Origin: Bifidobacterium jacchi
GTDB taxonomy: Bacteria > Actinomycetota > Actinomycetes > Actinomycetales > Bifidobacteriaceae
Length of the DNA stretch: 54,201 bases
NCBI RefSeq assembly: GCF_009078285.1
Contig: NZ_RQSP01000017.1
Span: forward strand, 1-54,201
Direction: 5' to 3'
Shown: in pieces, positions 1-10,255 of the stretch
Position numbering within the stretch: position 1 is the stretch's first letter
Layout of the letters: each line of letters starts with the position of its first letter
Notes under the pieces: generated by a model
Told to the model about the DNA's origin: nothing
Seen by the model: the letters and a program-made list of their open reading frames with translations, nothing else
Database searches by the model: none
Position numbers and translations under genes: made by a program

Positions 1-269
1 GTCTCTGCTGTGTCGTGTCGTTATCGTGTGTGGTGGTTCGTTGCTGAACCGTTGGGATGGTAGAGGAAGGGCGCTATTCGGGTAGGATGCTCATCGTCCA
101 AGAAGGACCACGGAACTTGCGCTCAGCGGTGTCCCTGCTCTGGCACCCTTCTCCGGCTCACCTCCTGTGCCTCTTTCTGCCTCTTTCTACCTCTTTCTAC
201 CTCTCTACCTTTCTCGATTGCACTTTCCGTCTCTCTTGTGCTTCTCTTGTGCTTCTCATGTGCTTCCTG
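1..269. other. Gene-free left edge with pyrimidine-rich tract
   Basis: I see no convincing gene here. From about 160 to 262 the plus strand is very pyrimidine-rich, with short tandem units of the type cctctttctac followed by repeated cttctcttgtg-like units. The open frames across it have low-complexity translations and no ribosome binding site. The region leads directly into the alternating repeat array upstream of the GH20 gene. Confidence 0.5.
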
Positions 270-270
270 T

Positions 271-439
271 GCGCAAGGCTTTTTCGGGATTTGAGTTCGT
301 AGAATCCTTGCGCTAGGCAGTGTCTTAGCGCAAGGATTCTACGAAGTTCCCCCTCTTTCCGAGAAATCCTTGCGCTAACGGTCCTCTTTGCGCAAGGATT
401 TTACGAGATGGCCGTTTTCCCCGAGAAATCCTTGCGCTA
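271..439. repeat. Array of ~18-nt repeats in alternating orientation (array 1)
   Basis: Six copies of a motif close to TAGCGCAAGGATTTCTCGG alternate in orientation: plus at 271, minus at 296-315, plus at 326-345, minus at 361-377, plus at 388-406 and minus at 421-439, with starts about 25 to 35 nt apart. Copies 296-315 and 326-345 form a perfect 20-bp inverted repeat with a 10-nt loop. The next pair forms a second hairpin. The layout resembles mosaic REP/BIME elements. A related array lies at 44151-44292. Function is unknown; hairpin, terminator or protein-binding roles are all possible. Confidence 0.8.
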
Positions 440-645
440 CAGCAGCGCTCCTCGCTCGCGTCTCTCTCGTGCCCCACCATCCAACCCACGAAAACAGCAG
501 ACGTCTCGCATTTATGCATACTATCTTTACCGAAATCTCACGTCCGTGATAGAGTTTCCACCAAACCCAGTGGTCGGACCGATGATGGAAAGCCCGCTGA
601 GCCGATCCGTTCGAGGAAGAACGGCAACAACAGAAGGACAACGAT

Positions 646-3600
646 ATGATGAGTATCAGGCGTTCAGCGATACGCTTCGCTTCGATCGTCGGTGCCGTGG
701 CGATGGCGTTGATGCCCGCCTCCGGCGCGCTTGCGATCGAGAACACGGATGCGAGCGCGAATCAGGCCGCCACCCAGGCCGCTACGCCGTTCAATCTGGC
801 GACGCTCGCCACGGTCACCGCCTCCGGCCAGGAGGTCTCCGGCCGATTCGGACCGGCTCTTGCCGCCGACAACAAGGAACTGCCCGCCAACGCCACCAAT
901 CCGAGCGTGCACAACGCCACGGACGCCTCCCGATGGAGCGCGGACGGCGGCAGCGGCCCGTGGTGGCTCGCCTACGAGTTCCCCGGCAAGGCGACGATCA
1001 CCAGCATCAACATCGGCTGGGGCAACACCTATGCCACCGACTATTCAATCCAGACCTCGACCGACGGGCAGAACTGGACCGATGTGAAGACCGGACTGAA
1101 GGCCAGCGCCAAGGCCCAGTGGGTCGAAACCAAGCTTGATCAGCCGCTGGTCACCTCGCATATTCGCATGACGGCGAAGGCGAAAAGCCAGAACTATTCG
1201 CTGTCGGTGTGGGAGATGCGCGTGATGGGCACCATCACCGCCGAACAGACCGATCCGCTCAGCCGACTCACTCCCAAGCCGCTGTATTCGCAGAATCGCA
1301 GCGGCGGCACGTTCACATTCACCGACGACACCTGCGTGTATCTCAAAGACGACAGCCTGAAGGCCGCCGCAGACGTGCTGCGCGAATCGCTCGGCGAATC
1401 CTACGGTCTGAAGCTGCCGATCGGCGACAGCAAGTGCGCGGTGTCGTTCGAGCTTGACAAGAACCTCGACGTCTCCGACAAGGTGAGCGACACGCAGTCG
1501 ATCAGCAAGGACGAGTCCTACACGATCACCACCTCCAAGAGCGTCATCTCCGTCAAGGCGCGCAGCGCGACGGCAGGCATCTGGGCGGCGCAGTCGCTCA
1601 TCCAGCTCGTCGGGCCGTGGGCCAACTCCACGGTCAAGCTCGCCGCGCAGGCGAGCGTGCCGTCCGTGCGCATCGAGGACGCCCCCCGCTACCAGTGGCG
1701 CGGCTTGCTGCTTGACCCGGCCCGCTCGTTCTATACGGCGGATGAGGTCAAGACCATGATCGATGTGATGAGCGCGTACAAGATGAACACGCTGCACATC
1801 CATCTGACCGACGACGAGGGCGCTCGCATCGAGATCACCAACGAGGGTCGCGCGGCCGGCGACACGACCGACTACACCAAGCTGGCGGAGAAGTCCAGCA
1901 AGCTGGGCTATCCGTCGGCGTATCCGAACAACGCGTGGTCGCCCGCGATCGACGGTCTGCCCGGCTACTATACGCAGGCGCAGTTCACCGATCTGGTCAC
2001 CTATGCGGCCGACCGCGGCATCGCCATCGTCCCCGAGATCGACGGCCCCGGCCACTCGCTCGGCCTGCTGCACGGACTCAAGGAGCTCAACGTCGGCAAC
2101 TCCAATCCGAAGCCGGCCGCCGGCAAGGACACGCCTGACCTGACCAAGGAGACGCAGGGCAGGAGCAGCCTCGCCACCGACTCCGAGATCACCTACACCG
2201 TGCTCGGCCACATCATGGACCAGCTTGATTCGATGATCGACAAGGGCATCGCCGCTTCGTCGATGCCGTCGAGCGAGATCAAGCGCCAGTACTTCCACAT
2301 GGGCGGCGACGAGCTGTTCCTCGGCGGCGGCACCGGCGACAAGGTTCAGCGCGAACAGCAGTATCTCGGCCGCGTCGGAGACATGATCAAGAAGGACAAC
2401 AAGACCGCCATCGTCTGGAACGACGGCCTTGCGGCGGTCGATCAGATTCCCGAGGGGTCGGTCGTCCAGCATTGGACCGGCAACGCGGCCACCAGCGCGA
2501 ACATTCAGAAGCTGCTCAACCAGCGCAACGGCAAGATCATCATGTCGCCGGCCACCAACGCCTACTTCCCGCAGAAGCCGGGCAACGAGCTCACCGGCGT
2601 CAGCTGGGCGTGTAGTGGAGCCTGCACCACCAGCAACTTCTATAACTGGAATCCGACCACGCAGGCCGGCACCACCGAGGAGAAGGTGCTCGGCGTGGAG
2701 GATGCGCTGTGGAGCGAGCATCTGCGTTCGCTCAACGATGCCGAACTGCTCATGTACACCCGTCTGATGGCCACCGCCGAGGTCGGTTGGACGCAGCAGG
2801 ATCGCAGGGACTACGCCGACTGGGTGAAGCGCGCCTCCGACATCGGCATCGATCTGATGAACCGTGGCAACAACTTCCACAAGGCCTCCGAAATCAGCTG
2901 GAAGGGCTCCTACGTGGCCGTCGATTCGGCCGCGCAGAAGCTCGCCGACGGCGGCAAGGCGGTCATCGGCCGCTACGCCGAACCGGGACTGACCTCGACC
3001 GACGGCGTGCACGTGACTGCAACCTACACCAAGAAGGACGGCACAACGGTCGATCTGCCGGTGGAACTCGCGATGAAGACCGCCTTCGGCGCGCAGTCGA
3101 AGGATGCCAACGGCAAGCTGATCGTCAACAGCGCGCACATGAACTCGATCGTCGATGTCATCGCCACGCTGCCGGCCGACGCGCTCGCATCCGCCGATGA
3201 GGCGGTCGGCACGATCGACGTCACCGTCAGCTCCGACTCGTATCCGATTCCATCCGCGTCGGCGATGAGCATCGCCACCAAGGGCGGGCGCATCGTACAG
3301 GCATGGGTCGGCGAGCGGCCTCCGATCGAGACGCCGGACCCGGAGCCTGAGCCGGACCCGGATACGACGAAGCCGGTGATCAAGGGCGCCGATAACGTGA
3401 CGATCGATCAGGGCGTGTCGTTTAATCCGTTGGATGGTGTGACCGCCACGGATGATGTCGATGGCGATCTGACCAAGTCGATCAAGGTGTCTGGTTCGGT
3501 GGATACGTCGAAGCCGGGAGCCTATAAGCTGACCTACTCGGTGTCGGACAAGGCTGGCAAAACGACGACGGTGACGCGCACAGTGACCGTCAAGGCCAAG

Positions 3601-4260
3601 GACACCGGCAAGAAGGACACGGTGGCTCCGGTGATCAAGGGCGCCGGCGACGTGACGATCGATCAGGACGTGTCGTTTAATCCGTTGGATGGTGTGACCG
3701 CCACGGATGATGTCGATGGCGATCTGACCACGTCGATTACGGTGGACGGTTCGGTGGATACGTCGAAGCCGGGAGCCTATGAGCTGACGTACTCGGTGTC
3801 GGACAAGGCCGGCAATACGGCTTCGGTGACGCGCACAGTGACCGTCAAGGCCAAGGACACCGGCAAGAAGGACACGGTGGCTCCGGTGATCAAGGGTGCC
3901 GATAACGTGACGATTCTCGTGGGAGCCAAGTTCGACCCCCGCGCCGGTGTGACCGCATACGATGACGTCGACGGCGACGTGACCACGAGGATCAGCGGAT
4001 ACGGCAGACTCGACGTGAACACGCCCGGAACGTACACGTTCACCTACCGTGTCTCTGACAAGGCGGGCAACATCGCCACCGTCGTCCGCACGGTGACCGT
4101 CAAGGCCAAGGACACCGGCAAGGAGCCCGGCGAGCCGAAGAAGGAGACTGGCGACAAGCTGTCGAACACCGGCGTATCCGTCGCGGCGATGGCTGCGGCG
4201 GCAGGACTGCTGGTCGTAGGCGGTGCCGCTGTGATGGTGCTGCGCAAGCGCCGCGCGTAA
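646..4260 (+). CDS. Cell-wall-anchored GH20 beta-N-acetylhexosaminidase / lacto-N-biosidase-like glycosidase
   Basis: A 1204-residue secreted enzyme predicted to cleave terminal N-acetylhexosamine or lacto-N-biose units from host glycans at the cell surface. Seen: an N-terminal signal peptide (basic start, hydrophobic stretch to about residue 30), an F5/8 type C (CBM32-like) carbohydrate-binding domain at about 45-190, a GH20b domain at about 205-345, and the catalytic GH20 barrel at about 350-725 with the hallmark HMGGDE motif (catalytic pair D555-E556). Three 85-residue Ig-like (DUF5011-type) repeats span 906-1160. The C-terminus has an LSNTG sortase signal (1172-1176), a hydrophobic segment and KRR. 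Start: ATG 646 after agaagga; ATG 649 is equally possible. It is flanked by a repeat array upstream and a strong terminator downstream, so it is probably monocistronic. Substrate specificity cannot be decided from sequence. Confidence 0.9.
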   Translation: MMSIRRSAIRFASIVGAVAMALMPASGALAIENTDASANQAATQAATPFNLATLATVTASGQEVSGRFGPALAADNKELPANATNPSVHNATDASRWSADGGSGPWWLAYEFPGKATITSINIGWGNTYATDYSIQTSTDGQNWTDVKTGLKASAKAQWVETKLDQPLVTSHIRMTAKAKSQNYSLSVWEMRVMGTITAEQTDPLSRLTPKPLYSQNRSGGTFTFTDDTCVYLKDDSLKAAADVLRESLGESYGLKLPIGDSKCAVSFELDKNLDVSDKVSDTQSISKDESYTITTSKSVISVKARSATAGIWAAQSLIQLVGPWANSTVKLAAQASVPSVRIEDAPRYQWRGLLLDPARSFYTADEVKTMIDVMSAYKMNTLHIHLTDDEGARIEITNEGRAAGDTTDYTKLAEKSSKLGYPSAYPNNAWSPAIDGLPGYYTQAQFTDLVTYAADRGIAIVPEIDGPGHSLGLLHGLKELNVGNSNPKPAAGKDTPDLTKETQGRSSLATDSEITYTVLGHIMDQLDSMIDKGIAASSMPSSEIKRQYFHMGGDELFLGGGTGDKVQREQQYLGRVGDMIKKDNKTAIVWNDGLAAVDQIPEGSVVQHWTGNAATSANIQKLLNQRNGKIIMSPATNAYFPQKPGNELTGVSWACSGACTTSNFYNWNPTTQAGTTEEKVLGVEDALWSEHLRSLNDAELLMYTRLMATAEVGWTQQDRRDYADWVKRASDIGIDLMNRGNNFHKASEISWKGSYVAVDSAAQKLADGGKAVIGRYAEPGLTSTDGVHVTATYTKKDGTTVDLPVELAMKTAFGAQSKDANGKLIVNSAHMNSIVDVIATLPADALASADEAVGTIDVTVSSDSYPIPSASAMSIATKGGRIVQAWVGERPPIETPDPEPEPDPDTTKPVIKGADNVTIDQGVSFNPLDGVTATDDVDGDLTKSIKVSGSVDTSKPGAYKLTYSVSDKAGKTTTVTRTVTVKAKDTGKKDTVAPVIKGAGDVTIDQDVSFNPLDGVTATDDVDGDLTTSITVDGSVDTSKPGAYELTYSVSDKAGNTASVTRTVTVKAKDTGKKDTVAPVIKGADNVTILVGAKFDPRAGVTAYDDVDGDVTTRISGYGRLDVNTPGTYTFTYRVSDKAGNIATVVRTVTVKAKDTGKEPGEPKKETGDKLSNTGVSVAAMAAAAGLLVVGGAAVMVLRKRRA
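3361..4125 (+). repeat. Three tandem 255-nt units encoding Ig-like domains
   Basis: Units at 3361-3615, 3616-3870 and 3871-4125 each encode an 85-residue domain beginning DT-x-x-PVIKGA. Units 1 and 2 are nearly identical at the DNA level, including the block for [18 protein letters not shown], while unit 3 has diverged. This indicates a recent duplication of the stalk domain of the GH20 enzyme. Confidence 0.85.
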
Positions 4261-4296
4261 GGGTTCGCTGACTGGCGGACCCATAGCGGATCACTG

Positions 4297-4334
4297 TGAT
4301 GGGGAGCATTCCTTCACTGGAATGCTCCCCATCA
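4297..4334 (+). terminator. Hairpin terminator after GH20 gene
   Basis: Arms tgatggggagcattcc and ggaatgctccccatca form a 16-bp stem with a 6-nt loop (ttcact), 36 nt after the GH20 stop codon. No clear U-tract follows. Likely an intrinsic terminator separating this gene from yebC. Confidence 0.75.
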
Positions 4335-4339
4335 TCCGT

Positions 4340-4412
4340 ATCTACACTCGTATCCATCCGTCATTCACCCGTGTATTCATTCGTGTATTTATTCGTGCAT
4401 GCATTCGTAATG
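4340..4412. repeat. Degenerate short repeat attcgtgtat
   Basis: Between the terminator and yebC, units of the type attcgtgtat / attcgtgcat / ctcgtatcc recur about six times in some 70 nt. This is an imperfect microsatellite-like tract. The frame open through it would extend YebC, but the YebC ribosome binding site and family start lie downstream. Confidence 0.4.
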
Positions 4413-4519
4413 CGACAGACCGCCGTCGTCTCATGTCGCGACTGCGATTGCCGCCTTGTCTGCGAACCGGTTTAGAATCAATTCGTTTGACAGTTATTCG
4501 TAACTTGCTAGGAGCATTC

Positions 4520-5278
4520 ATGTCAGGTCATTCCAAGTGGGCGACCACCAAGCACAAGAAGGCCGCCATCGACGCCAAGCGCGGCAAGCTGTTCGCCAAG
4601 CTCATCAAGAACATCGAGATCGCGGCCCGCATGGGCGGCGGCGATCCGGACGGCAACCCGTCCCTCTATGATGCCGTGTACAAGGCCAAGAAGGCATCAA
4701 TGCCCGCCGACAACATCAAGCGCGCCATCAAGCGCGGTTCCGGAGAGGAAGCCGGCGGCGCCAACTACGAGGACATCGTCTACGAGGGCTACGCTCCCGC
4801 CGGTGTCGGCCTGATCATCGAATGCCTGACCGACAACCGCAACCGTGCTGCCGCCGAGGTGCGTTCCACGCTGACCAAGGGCAACGGCTCGCTGGCCACC
4901 TCCGGTTCCGTGAGCTTCAACTTCGAGCGCAAGGGCCAGATCGAGGTCCCCAGCGAAGGCGTTGATTTCGACGATCTGTTCGAAAAGGCCGGCGACGCCG
5001 GTGCCGAGGATGTCGTCGACGATGGCGACGTCTTCACCGTCGTCACCGATCCCTCCGATCTGCACACGGTGCGCAAGGCCCTGCAGGACGCCGGTTTCGA
5101 CTATGACTCCGCCGATATGGTCATGCGTCCGAAGAACGAGGTCGATCTGACGTTCGAGGATGCGCAGAAGGTCTCTAGGCTCATCGACAATCTCGATGAC
5201 CTCGACGACGTGCAGAACGTCTATGCGAACTGGACCGCCTCCGACGAGGTCATGGCTCAGCTCGATGACGAGGAGTAG
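4520..5278 (+). CDS. yebC: YebC/PmpR-family regulatory protein
   Basis: A 252-residue protein with the family N-terminus [16 protein letters not shown] and typical length (about 240-250). The three-domain YebC fold spans the whole protein. Family members are reported as DNA-binding transcriptional regulators and, more recently, as factors relieving ribosome stalling; which role applies here is not shown by sequence. Start: ATG 4520 with aggag at 4510-4514. An in-frame extension to 4322 runs through low-complexity DNA and is rejected. ruvC starts 6 nt after the stop, so the two are probably co-transcribed, as is common in actinobacteria. Confidence 0.93.
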   Translation: MSGHSKWATTKHKKAAIDAKRGKLFAKLIKNIEIAARMGGGDPDGNPSLYDAVYKAKKASMPADNIKRAIKRGSGEEAGGANYEDIVYEGYAPAGVGLIIECLTDNRNRAAAEVRSTLTKGNGSLATSGSVSFNFERKGQIEVPSEGVDFDDLFEKAGDAGAEDVVDDGDVFTVVTDPSDLHTVRKALQDAGFDYDSADMVMRPKNEVDLTFEDAQKVSRLIDNLDDLDDVQNVYANWTASDEVMAQLDDEE

Positions 5279-5284
5279 TTCCTC

Positions 5285-5866
5285 GTGATCATTCTTGGCG
5301 TCGATCCCGGGCTTACGCGCTGCGGGGTCGGCGTGATCGAAGCCGGCGCCCATCGCCGGCTTTCGTTTATTCATGTCGATGTGGTTCGTTCGTCGCCGGA
5401 TATGTCGCAGGATCTGCGACTGCTGGCGATCTACAACGGTCTGGTGGCGAAGATCGAACGGTTCGCGCCCGACGCGGTGTCCATCGAGCGTGTCTTCGCC
5501 CAGTCGAATCGCAACACCGTGTTGGGAACCGCCCAGGCCGCCGGCCTTGCCATGCTTGCCGCCGCACAGCGCACGATCCCGGTGGCGTTGCACACGCCGA
5601 CCGAGGCGAAGCTGGCCATCACCGGCAACGGGCAGGCCCAGAAGGTGCAGGTCGAGCGTATGGTCACGCGTATTCTCGGACTCAACACGATGCCGACCCC
5701 CGCGGATGCGGCCGATGCGCTGGCGCTGGCGATCTGCCATGCGCTGCGCCCCGCAGGCGCCTTGCAGGGAGGGGAGCGCGAGCAGCATCTGACCGCCGCG
5801 CAGCGTCAGTGGGCGCAGGCGGCGCAGCATGCGACGCGCAGACGCGGCGCGGATCGCGGCATGTAG
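5285..5866 (+). CDS. ruvC: Holliday junction endonuclease RuvC
   Basis: A 193-residue resolvase that cuts Holliday junctions as a dimer, working with RuvAB in recombination repair. The RNase H-like fold is recognised from [14 protein letters not shown] at the N-terminus. All four acidic catalytic positions can be placed: D7, E68 (in SIERVF), D141 and D144 (in PADAADAL). The start is GTG 5285, directly giving the conserved N-terminus. A short Arg/Ala/Gln-rich tail (about 165-193) follows the conserved domain. It lies 6 nt after yebC and is followed by a 133-nt gap before ruvA that holds a LexA-like box. Confidence 0.95.
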   Translation: MIILGVDPGLTRCGVGVIEAGAHRRLSFIHVDVVRSSPDMSQDLRLLAIYNGLVAKIERFAPDAVSIERVFAQSNRNTVLGTAQAAGLAMLAAAQRTIPVALHTPTEAKLAITGNGQAQKVQVERMVTRILGLNTMPTPADAADALALAICHALRPAGALQGGEREQHLTAAQRQWAQAAQHATRRRGADRGM

Positions 5867-5890
5867 TCGCGTGCATCCGCTAGGGTGATA

Positions 5891-5906
5891 TCGAACGGAT
5901 GTACGA
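5891..5906. promoter_or_regulatory. Candidate LexA (SOS) box upstream of ruvAB
   Basis: The 16-mer tcgaacggatgtacga is a near-perfect palindrome matching the Gram-positive/actinobacterial SOS consensus TCGAAC-N4-GTTCGA with one mismatch. It lies 94 nt before the ruvA start and just after the ruvC stop, so it would control ruvAB separately from yebC-ruvC. Seen: the motif and its position. Known: ruvAB is a common LexA target. Inferred: SOS control here. Confidence 0.65.
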
Positions 5907-5999
5907 TTTTGTTGCGGTGTCGTGACGGTGGCTGTCGCATACGGTGGTGATGCGGCAGTGCCGTTGCTCATGTCGCAATGCTGATTTCGAGGAGATGCC

Positions 6000-6620
6000 A
6001 TGATAGGAATGCTCGTCGGCGAAGTCGGTCAGGTGGGCGCCTCAAGCGCGCTGATCATGGTGGGCGGCGTCGGCTATGAGGTGCGCATGCCGATGGCGGA
6101 TCTGTCGTCGTTGCATGCCGGGCGTGAGGCCAGCGTGTATACGTCGTTGAACGTGTCGCAGGATGCGATCACGCTCTACGGGTTTCTTTCGCTGGCGTCC
6201 AAGCGCATGTTTCTCGATCTGCAGAAGGTCAGTGGCATCGGTCCCAAGGTCGCGTTGTCGCTGCTGTCCACGCTGAACCCGGAACGTCTGGCCAAGGCGG
6301 TGGCCGACAACGATGCCGCCGCGTTGGCCAAGGCTCCCGGGCTTGGGCGCAAGGGAGCGCAGAAGATCATCCTTGAGCTCAAGGGTTCCATAGATCTCGA
6401 TGCGCTCATGGGCGACGAGGCCGCGCCGAGCGGCGAGGCGAATGACGGCAATCTCGCGCAGGTGGTCGAAGGATTGGTGTCGTTGGGCTGGCGGCAGTCC
6501 GACGCGCAGTCGGCGGTCAGTCACGTCTGTGATGAATACGACATCGCACTGCCGCTGTCGAGCGGCGATGTGCCGAGAGTGCTCAAGCTCGCGCTGAGCT
6601 CGCTCGATAGAGGCAGGTGA
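6000..6620 (+). CDS. ruvA: Holliday junction branch migration protein RuvA
   Basis: A 206-residue protein that binds four-way junctions as a tetramer and loads RuvB. Seen: an N-terminal OB-fold domain starting [12 protein letters not shown], tandem helix-hairpin-helix motifs ([15 protein letters not shown] and [14 protein letters not shown]) in the middle, a variable linker (about 140-155), and the C-terminal domain that contacts RuvB ([16 protein letters not shown]). Start: ATG 6000 with gaggag at 5989-5994. Its stop overlaps the GTG start of ruvB. Probably SOS-controlled through the box at 5891-5906. Confidence 0.95.
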   Translation: MIGMLVGEVGQVGASSALIMVGGVGYEVRMPMADLSSLHAGREASVYTSLNVSQDAITLYGFLSLASKRMFLDLQKVSGIGPKVALSLLSTLNPERLAKAVADNDAAALAKAPGLGRKGAQKIILELKGSIDLDALMGDEAAPSGEANDGNLAQVVEGLVSLGWRQSDAQSAVSHVCDEYDIALPLSSGDVPRVLKLALSSLDRGR

Positions 6621-7717
6621 GTATGGCGAATCATATCGATCCCGTGGTGGCGGAGGACTCAGTCGAATACGGTTCGCAGCGCAACTCGGGTGCCAACGAG
6701 GAGTCGTTGCGCATGGTGTCCGCGGCTCCGCTCGACAACGAACCGGTCAGTGACGAGGAGCTGCGTCCCCATGCGTTGGAGGGGTTCATCGGGCAGCCGC
6801 GTCTCAAGGCGCAGCTGCAGCTGTTCCTTGACGCCGCGCGCAAGCGCGAGGTTCCTCCGGACCATATCCTTCTCGCCGGTCCTCCCGGTCTGGGCAAGAC
6901 CACGTTGGCGATGATCGTCGCCAATGAGCTTGGCGTGCCCATTCGCATCACCTCCGGTCCCGCCATCCAGCATGCGGGCGATCTCGCTTCGATCCTTAGT
7001 TCGCTGGATGCCGGCGAGGTGCTGTTCATCGACGAGATCCACCGACTGCCCCGCGCGGCCGAGGAGCTGCTGTACATCGCGATGGAGGATTTCCGCGTCG
7101 ATGTCATGGTGGGCAAGGGGCCGGGCGCTTCGTCGATTCCGCTGACACTGCCCCGATTCACGGTGATCGGCGCCACGACGCGTGAGGGCATGCTGCCTTC
7201 GCCGCTGCGCGCCCGTTTCGGCTTCACCGCGCACCTTGACTACTATCCCCACGAGGAGTTGGAACGGCTTATCGAGCGTTCCGCCACGGTGCTGGGGGTC
7301 GCGCTGGGGGAGGGGGCCGCCGAACAGCTTTCCCTGCGTTCCCGTGGCACGCCGAGAATCGCGAACCGACTGCTTCGCCGTGTGCGAGACTGGGCGATCG
7401 TGCATGATCTCGATGTTGTCGGACAGTCCGACGTCAAGGAGGCTCTGGCTCTGTACCAGATCGACTCGGAGGGGTTGGACCGGCTGGATGTCGCAGTGCT
7501 CAACGCCATCGTCCGCAACTTCAACGGAGGTCCGGTGGGATTGAACAATCTGGCGGCCATGGTCGGTGAGGAGTCCGAAACCGTTGAAACGGTGTGCGAG
7601 CCGTATCTGGTTCGAGAGGGCTTTCTGGTGCGCACGCCCAAGGGGCGTGTGGCCACGGCCAAGGCCTGGAGCCATCTGGGCCTTGAACCGAATGATGATG
7701 TCAGCAAGCTATTCTAG
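6617..7717 (+). CDS. ruvB: Holliday junction branch migration ATPase RuvB
   Basis: A 366-residue AAA+ hexameric motor that drives branch migration on RuvA-bound junctions. Seen: Walker [10 protein letters not shown] near residue 88, Walker [10 protein letters not shown], the sensor-1 region [10 protein letters not shown], the arginine-finger region SPLRARFG, and the C-terminal winged helix ending in the [13 protein letters not shown] segment. The N-terminus carries about 25 extra residues before the conserved core. The start is either GTG 6617, overlapping the ruvA stop, or ATG 6623, two codons in; the sequence does not decide. Confidence 0.95.
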   Translation: MSMANHIDPVVAEDSVEYGSQRNSGANEESLRMVSAAPLDNEPVSDEELRPHALEGFIGQPRLKAQLQLFLDAARKREVPPDHILLAGPPGLGKTTLAMIVANELGVPIRITSGPAIQHAGDLASILSSLDAGEVLFIDEIHRLPRAAEELLYIAMEDFRVDVMVGKGPGASSIPLTLPRFTVIGATTREGMLPSPLRARFGFTAHLDYYPHEELERLIERSATVLGVALGEGAAEQLSLRSRGTPRIANRLLRRVRDWAIVHDLDVVGQSDVKEALALYQIDSEGLDRLDVAVLNAIVRNFNGGPVGLNNLAAMVGEESETVETVCEPYLVREGFLVRTPKGRVATAKAWSHLGLEPNDDVSKLF

Positions 7718-7808
7718 ACTTCTGACCTCGGATGCATATATACCTGTTGTATACCGTACATGAAACGCGGGCACATGGATGCACCGCAATCGCGAAGGAG
7801 TTTCAATC

Positions 7809-8246
7809 GTGCCTGGACAGAGCTTGGGACAGATGCTGCCGCTTCTCATCATCGTCGTCGTGATGATGGTCATGATGTGGTTCCAGTCCCGCAAAAGCAA
7901 GCAACAGCAGCAGGAGCGCAAGGATTTCCGAGCCAATCTGCAGCCAGGGACCGAAGTCATCACCATCGGCCGTGTCATCGGCAAGGTCGTCTCCGTCGAC
8001 ACCGAATACGAGGAGATCGTCATCGACTCCGAAGGCTCCAAGATGCGTTTCGCTCTCGACGCCATTGCGCGTGAATATGTTCGCCCTGCGTTCATTCACG
8101 ATGATGAGGTGGATGAGAACGGCAATCCGCTGCCTGAGCAGAGCGACGATCAGGCGCAGGTGCCTGTCGACGAGGCGGAGGACGTCAACGCCGGGGATTC
8201 CTCGCAGAACGCTTCCGATTCGGAGCACGACGAGAAGACCAAGTAA
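7809..8246 (+). CDS. yajC: Preprotein translocase accessory subunit YajC
   Basis: A 145-residue single-span membrane protein, part of the SecDF-YajC complex that assists Sec export. Seen: one hydrophobic segment (about residues 8-24, LPLLIIVVVMMVMMWF), a basic stretch (SRKSKQQQQERKDF), the conserved LQPGTEVITIGRVIGKVVSV core, and a long acidic tail from about residue 100 (DDEVDENG to DEKTK). The start is GTG 7809 with gaaggag at 7794-7800; an upstream ATG at 7779 is in frame but lacks a site. It follows ruvB, an arrangement shared with many bacteria. No secD or secF is adjacent. Confidence 0.88.
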   Translation: MPGQSLGQMLPLLIIVVVMMVMMWFQSRKSKQQQQERKDFRANLQPGTEVITIGRVIGKVVSVDTEYEEIVIDSEGSKMRFALDAIAREYVRPAFIHDDEVDENGNPLPEQSDDQAQVPVDEAEDVNAGDSSQNASDSEHDEKTK

Positions 8247-8312
8247 TAGGTAGGCGGTCGTCAGGCGTTGCTGGCGGCCGCCGAATACGTGACGGATGAG
8301 GAAGGACGCAGC

Positions 8313-8894
8313 ATGACGCAATCCGACATCACGATCGAGCAGCTTGAACGCATTGGGCATGAGAACGCCGAATACGTGGTTTCGCGCATTCGCTCGGTAC
8401 CGGGATTCCCCAAGGAAGGCATCATCTTCAGAGACTTCATGCCGGTGCTTTCAGACGCTCGCGCGCTTCGTCTGTTGTTGGAGGGCATGCAGAGCGCGCT
8501 TCCGGTTCCTGCGGACTCATTCGACACCATCGCCGGTCTTGAGGCCCGAGGCTTTTTGTTCGGCCCCGCGCTGGCCGCGCATCTGGGCAAGGGGTTTCTC
8601 GCCATTCGCAAAGCGGGCAAGCTTCCGCCGCAGACCATAGGCGAGTCCTATGATCTCGAATATGGCACCGCGTCCGTCGAAGTGGAGACGAATCTCGTCC
8701 ATCCAGGTGAGCGCGTGCTGATCGTCGATGATCTGATCGCGACCGGCGGCACGGCCAAGGCCGCCGCCGATCTCATTGTCAAGGCGGGAGGCGTCGTGGT
8801 TGGGTTCAGCTTCGTCATGGAGCTGATCGGCTTGGACGGCCTGTCCCATCTGGGCGGCCTGCCGACGAGCTCGCTCGTCTCCATGCCCGCCTGA
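8313..8894 (+). CDS. apt: Adenine phosphoribosyltransferase
   Basis: A 193-residue cytosolic enzyme converting adenine and PRPP to AMP (purine salvage). Seen: the type I PRTase fold with the PRPP-binding motif VLIVDDLIATGGTAKA, the adenine-site segment GLEARGFLFGPALA, and VPGFPKEGIIFRD near the N-terminus, all standard for Apt. Start: ATG 8313 with aggaagga at 8299-8306. The longer frame from 8268 has no ribosome binding site. A GC-balanced hairpin follows 12 nt after the stop. Confidence 0.94.
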   Translation: MTQSDITIEQLERIGHENAEYVVSRIRSVPGFPKEGIIFRDFMPVLSDARALRLLLEGMQSALPVPADSFDTIAGLEARGFLFGPALAAHLGKGFLAIRKAGKLPPQTIGESYDLEYGTASVEVETNLVHPGERVLIVDDLIATGGTAKAAADLIVKAGGVVVGFSFVMELIGLDGLSHLGGLPTSSLVSMPA

Positions 8895-8906
8895 CGCAAT
8901 GCGAAC

Positions 8907-8940
8907 GCGACATGCATATGCACACGCACATGCATGTCGC
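8907..8940 (+). terminator. Hairpin downstream of apt
   Basis: Arms gcgacatgcat (8907-8917) and atgcatgtcgc (8930-8940) form an 11-bp perfect stem with a 12-nt loop made of alternating gcac units. It lies just after the apt stop and ends apt transcription at best weakly, because no U-tract follows. Confidence 0.45.
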
Positions 8941-9046
8941 GCACGCATAAGAAACGCAATCGTAAGACGCGCACGCAACCAAGCAGGCAACCCGACGATG
9001 CCCCGCATCGCCCATCGTCCGCATTGAACGCACTGAGAGGATTATC

Positions 9047-10255
9047 GTGGATCTATACGAATATCAGGCACGACAGCTGCTGGAGGAAGAGGGGATCGCC
9101 GCGCCGAAGGCCATCTACGCGCAGAACTCCCACGAGGTCGCCGAGGCGGCCGATACTCTCGGATACCCGTGCGTCATCAAGGCGCAGGTCAAGATCGGCC
9201 ATCGCGGTCAGGCGGGAGGCGTGAAGATCGCCCACGATCGCGACGAGGCCGTGCTGATCTCCGAATCCATGTTCCCGATGACGATTCACGGGCACAAGGT
9301 CAATGGCGTGCTGGTCGCCGAGGCGAAGAACATCCTCCACGAGTACTATGTGTCCATCTCCGTCGACCGCTCCTCGCGTGACTTCGACGTGCTCGCTACC
9401 GCCAATGGCGGCACCGAGGTCGAACAGATCGCCAAGGAGCACCCCGAATCGGTGAAAAGGCTGCATATCGATGCGTTGGACGACTTTGACCTCGAGGCCG
9501 CGACGCGCATGGCAGACAGCATCGGCTTCTATCATGCCGACGCCGGTCAGGCGGCCCGCATACTGCTGAGCATGTGGGAATGCTTCAAACGCAACGACGC
9601 CACGCTCGTCGAGATCAACCCCTTGGCCAAGATCGGCGATCCCGACGACGAGTCAAGCAAGTCGCTGTGCGCACTGGATGCGAAGATATCCCTCGACGAC
9701 AACGCGGCCTTCCGCCATGACGGATGGCGACGGTTCATCGACCCCATCGATGCCGATCCCTATGAGATGAAGGCGCGTGAGCAGGGACTGCACTACGTGC
9801 ATCTGCACGGCGAGGTGGGGGTCATCGGCAACGGCGCGGGACTGGTCATGAGCTCCCTTGACGCGGTCTCCGGTGCCGGCGAGGATCAAGGCACCGGAAT
9901 CAAGCCCGCCAATTTCCTCGACATCGGCGGCGGCGCATCCGCGCAGGTGATGAGCGACAGCTTGGAGATCGTGCTTTCCGATCCTCAGGTGCGCTCGGTG
10001 TTCATCAACGTCTATGGCGGCATCACCTCATGCGAACTGGTCGCACAGGGCATTCTGGAGGCCTTGGATCGGTTGCCTTCATCGAAGCCCATCGTCGTCA
10101 GATTCGACGGCAACGCCGCCGACGAGGGACTGCGCATCCTCGCGCATTCCTCCAATCCGAACCTACACGTCGAACCCACGATGGAACAGGCCGCGCAGAC
10201 CGCCGCCCGACTTGCGGCCGCAGGCGAGAGCGCAAGTGAGAGGAGCCACCGATGA
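9047..10255 (+). CDS. sucC: Succinate-CoA ligase (ADP-forming) beta subunit
   Basis: A 402-residue subunit that binds nucleotide through an ATP-grasp domain and works with SucD to interconvert succinyl-CoA and succinate with ADP or GDP phosphorylation. Seen: the N-terminal family signature [12 protein letters not shown], the ATP-grasp region ([19 protein letters not shown]), the metal/nucleotide motif LVEINPLAK, and the C-terminal ligase domain ([19 protein letters not shown]). Start: GTG 9047 after gagagg. It ends in an ATGA overlap with sucD. Bifidobacteria lack a full TCA cycle, so the pair more likely supplies succinyl-CoA or makes succinate than runs a cycle (inference). Confidence 0.93.
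   Translation: MDLYEYQARQLLEEEGIAAPKAIYAQNSHEVAEAADTLGYPCVIKAQVKIGHRGQAGGVKIAHDRDEAVLISESMFPMTIHGHKVNGVLVAEAKNILHEYYVSISVDRSSRDFDVLATANGGTEVEQIAKEHPESVKRLHIDALDDFDLEAATRMADSIGFYHADAGQAARILLSMWECFKRNDATLVEINPLAKIGDPDDESSKSLCALDAKISLDDNAAFRHDGWRRFIDPIDADPYEMKAREQGLHYVHLHGEVGVIGNGAGLVMSSLDAVSGAGEDQGTGIKPANFLDIGGGASAQVMSDSLEIVLSDPQVRSVFINVYGGITSCELVAQGILEALDRLPSSKPIVVRFDGNAADEGLRILAHSSNPNLHVEPTMEQAAQTAARLAAAGESASERSHR

Noticed and set aside
1045..4284. 1079-residue open frame on the minus strand opposite the GH20 gene
   Set aside because: It is antisense to a well-supported enzyme and arises from high G+C codon bias. The translation is His/Arg/Val-rich without domains, and there is no ribosome binding site.
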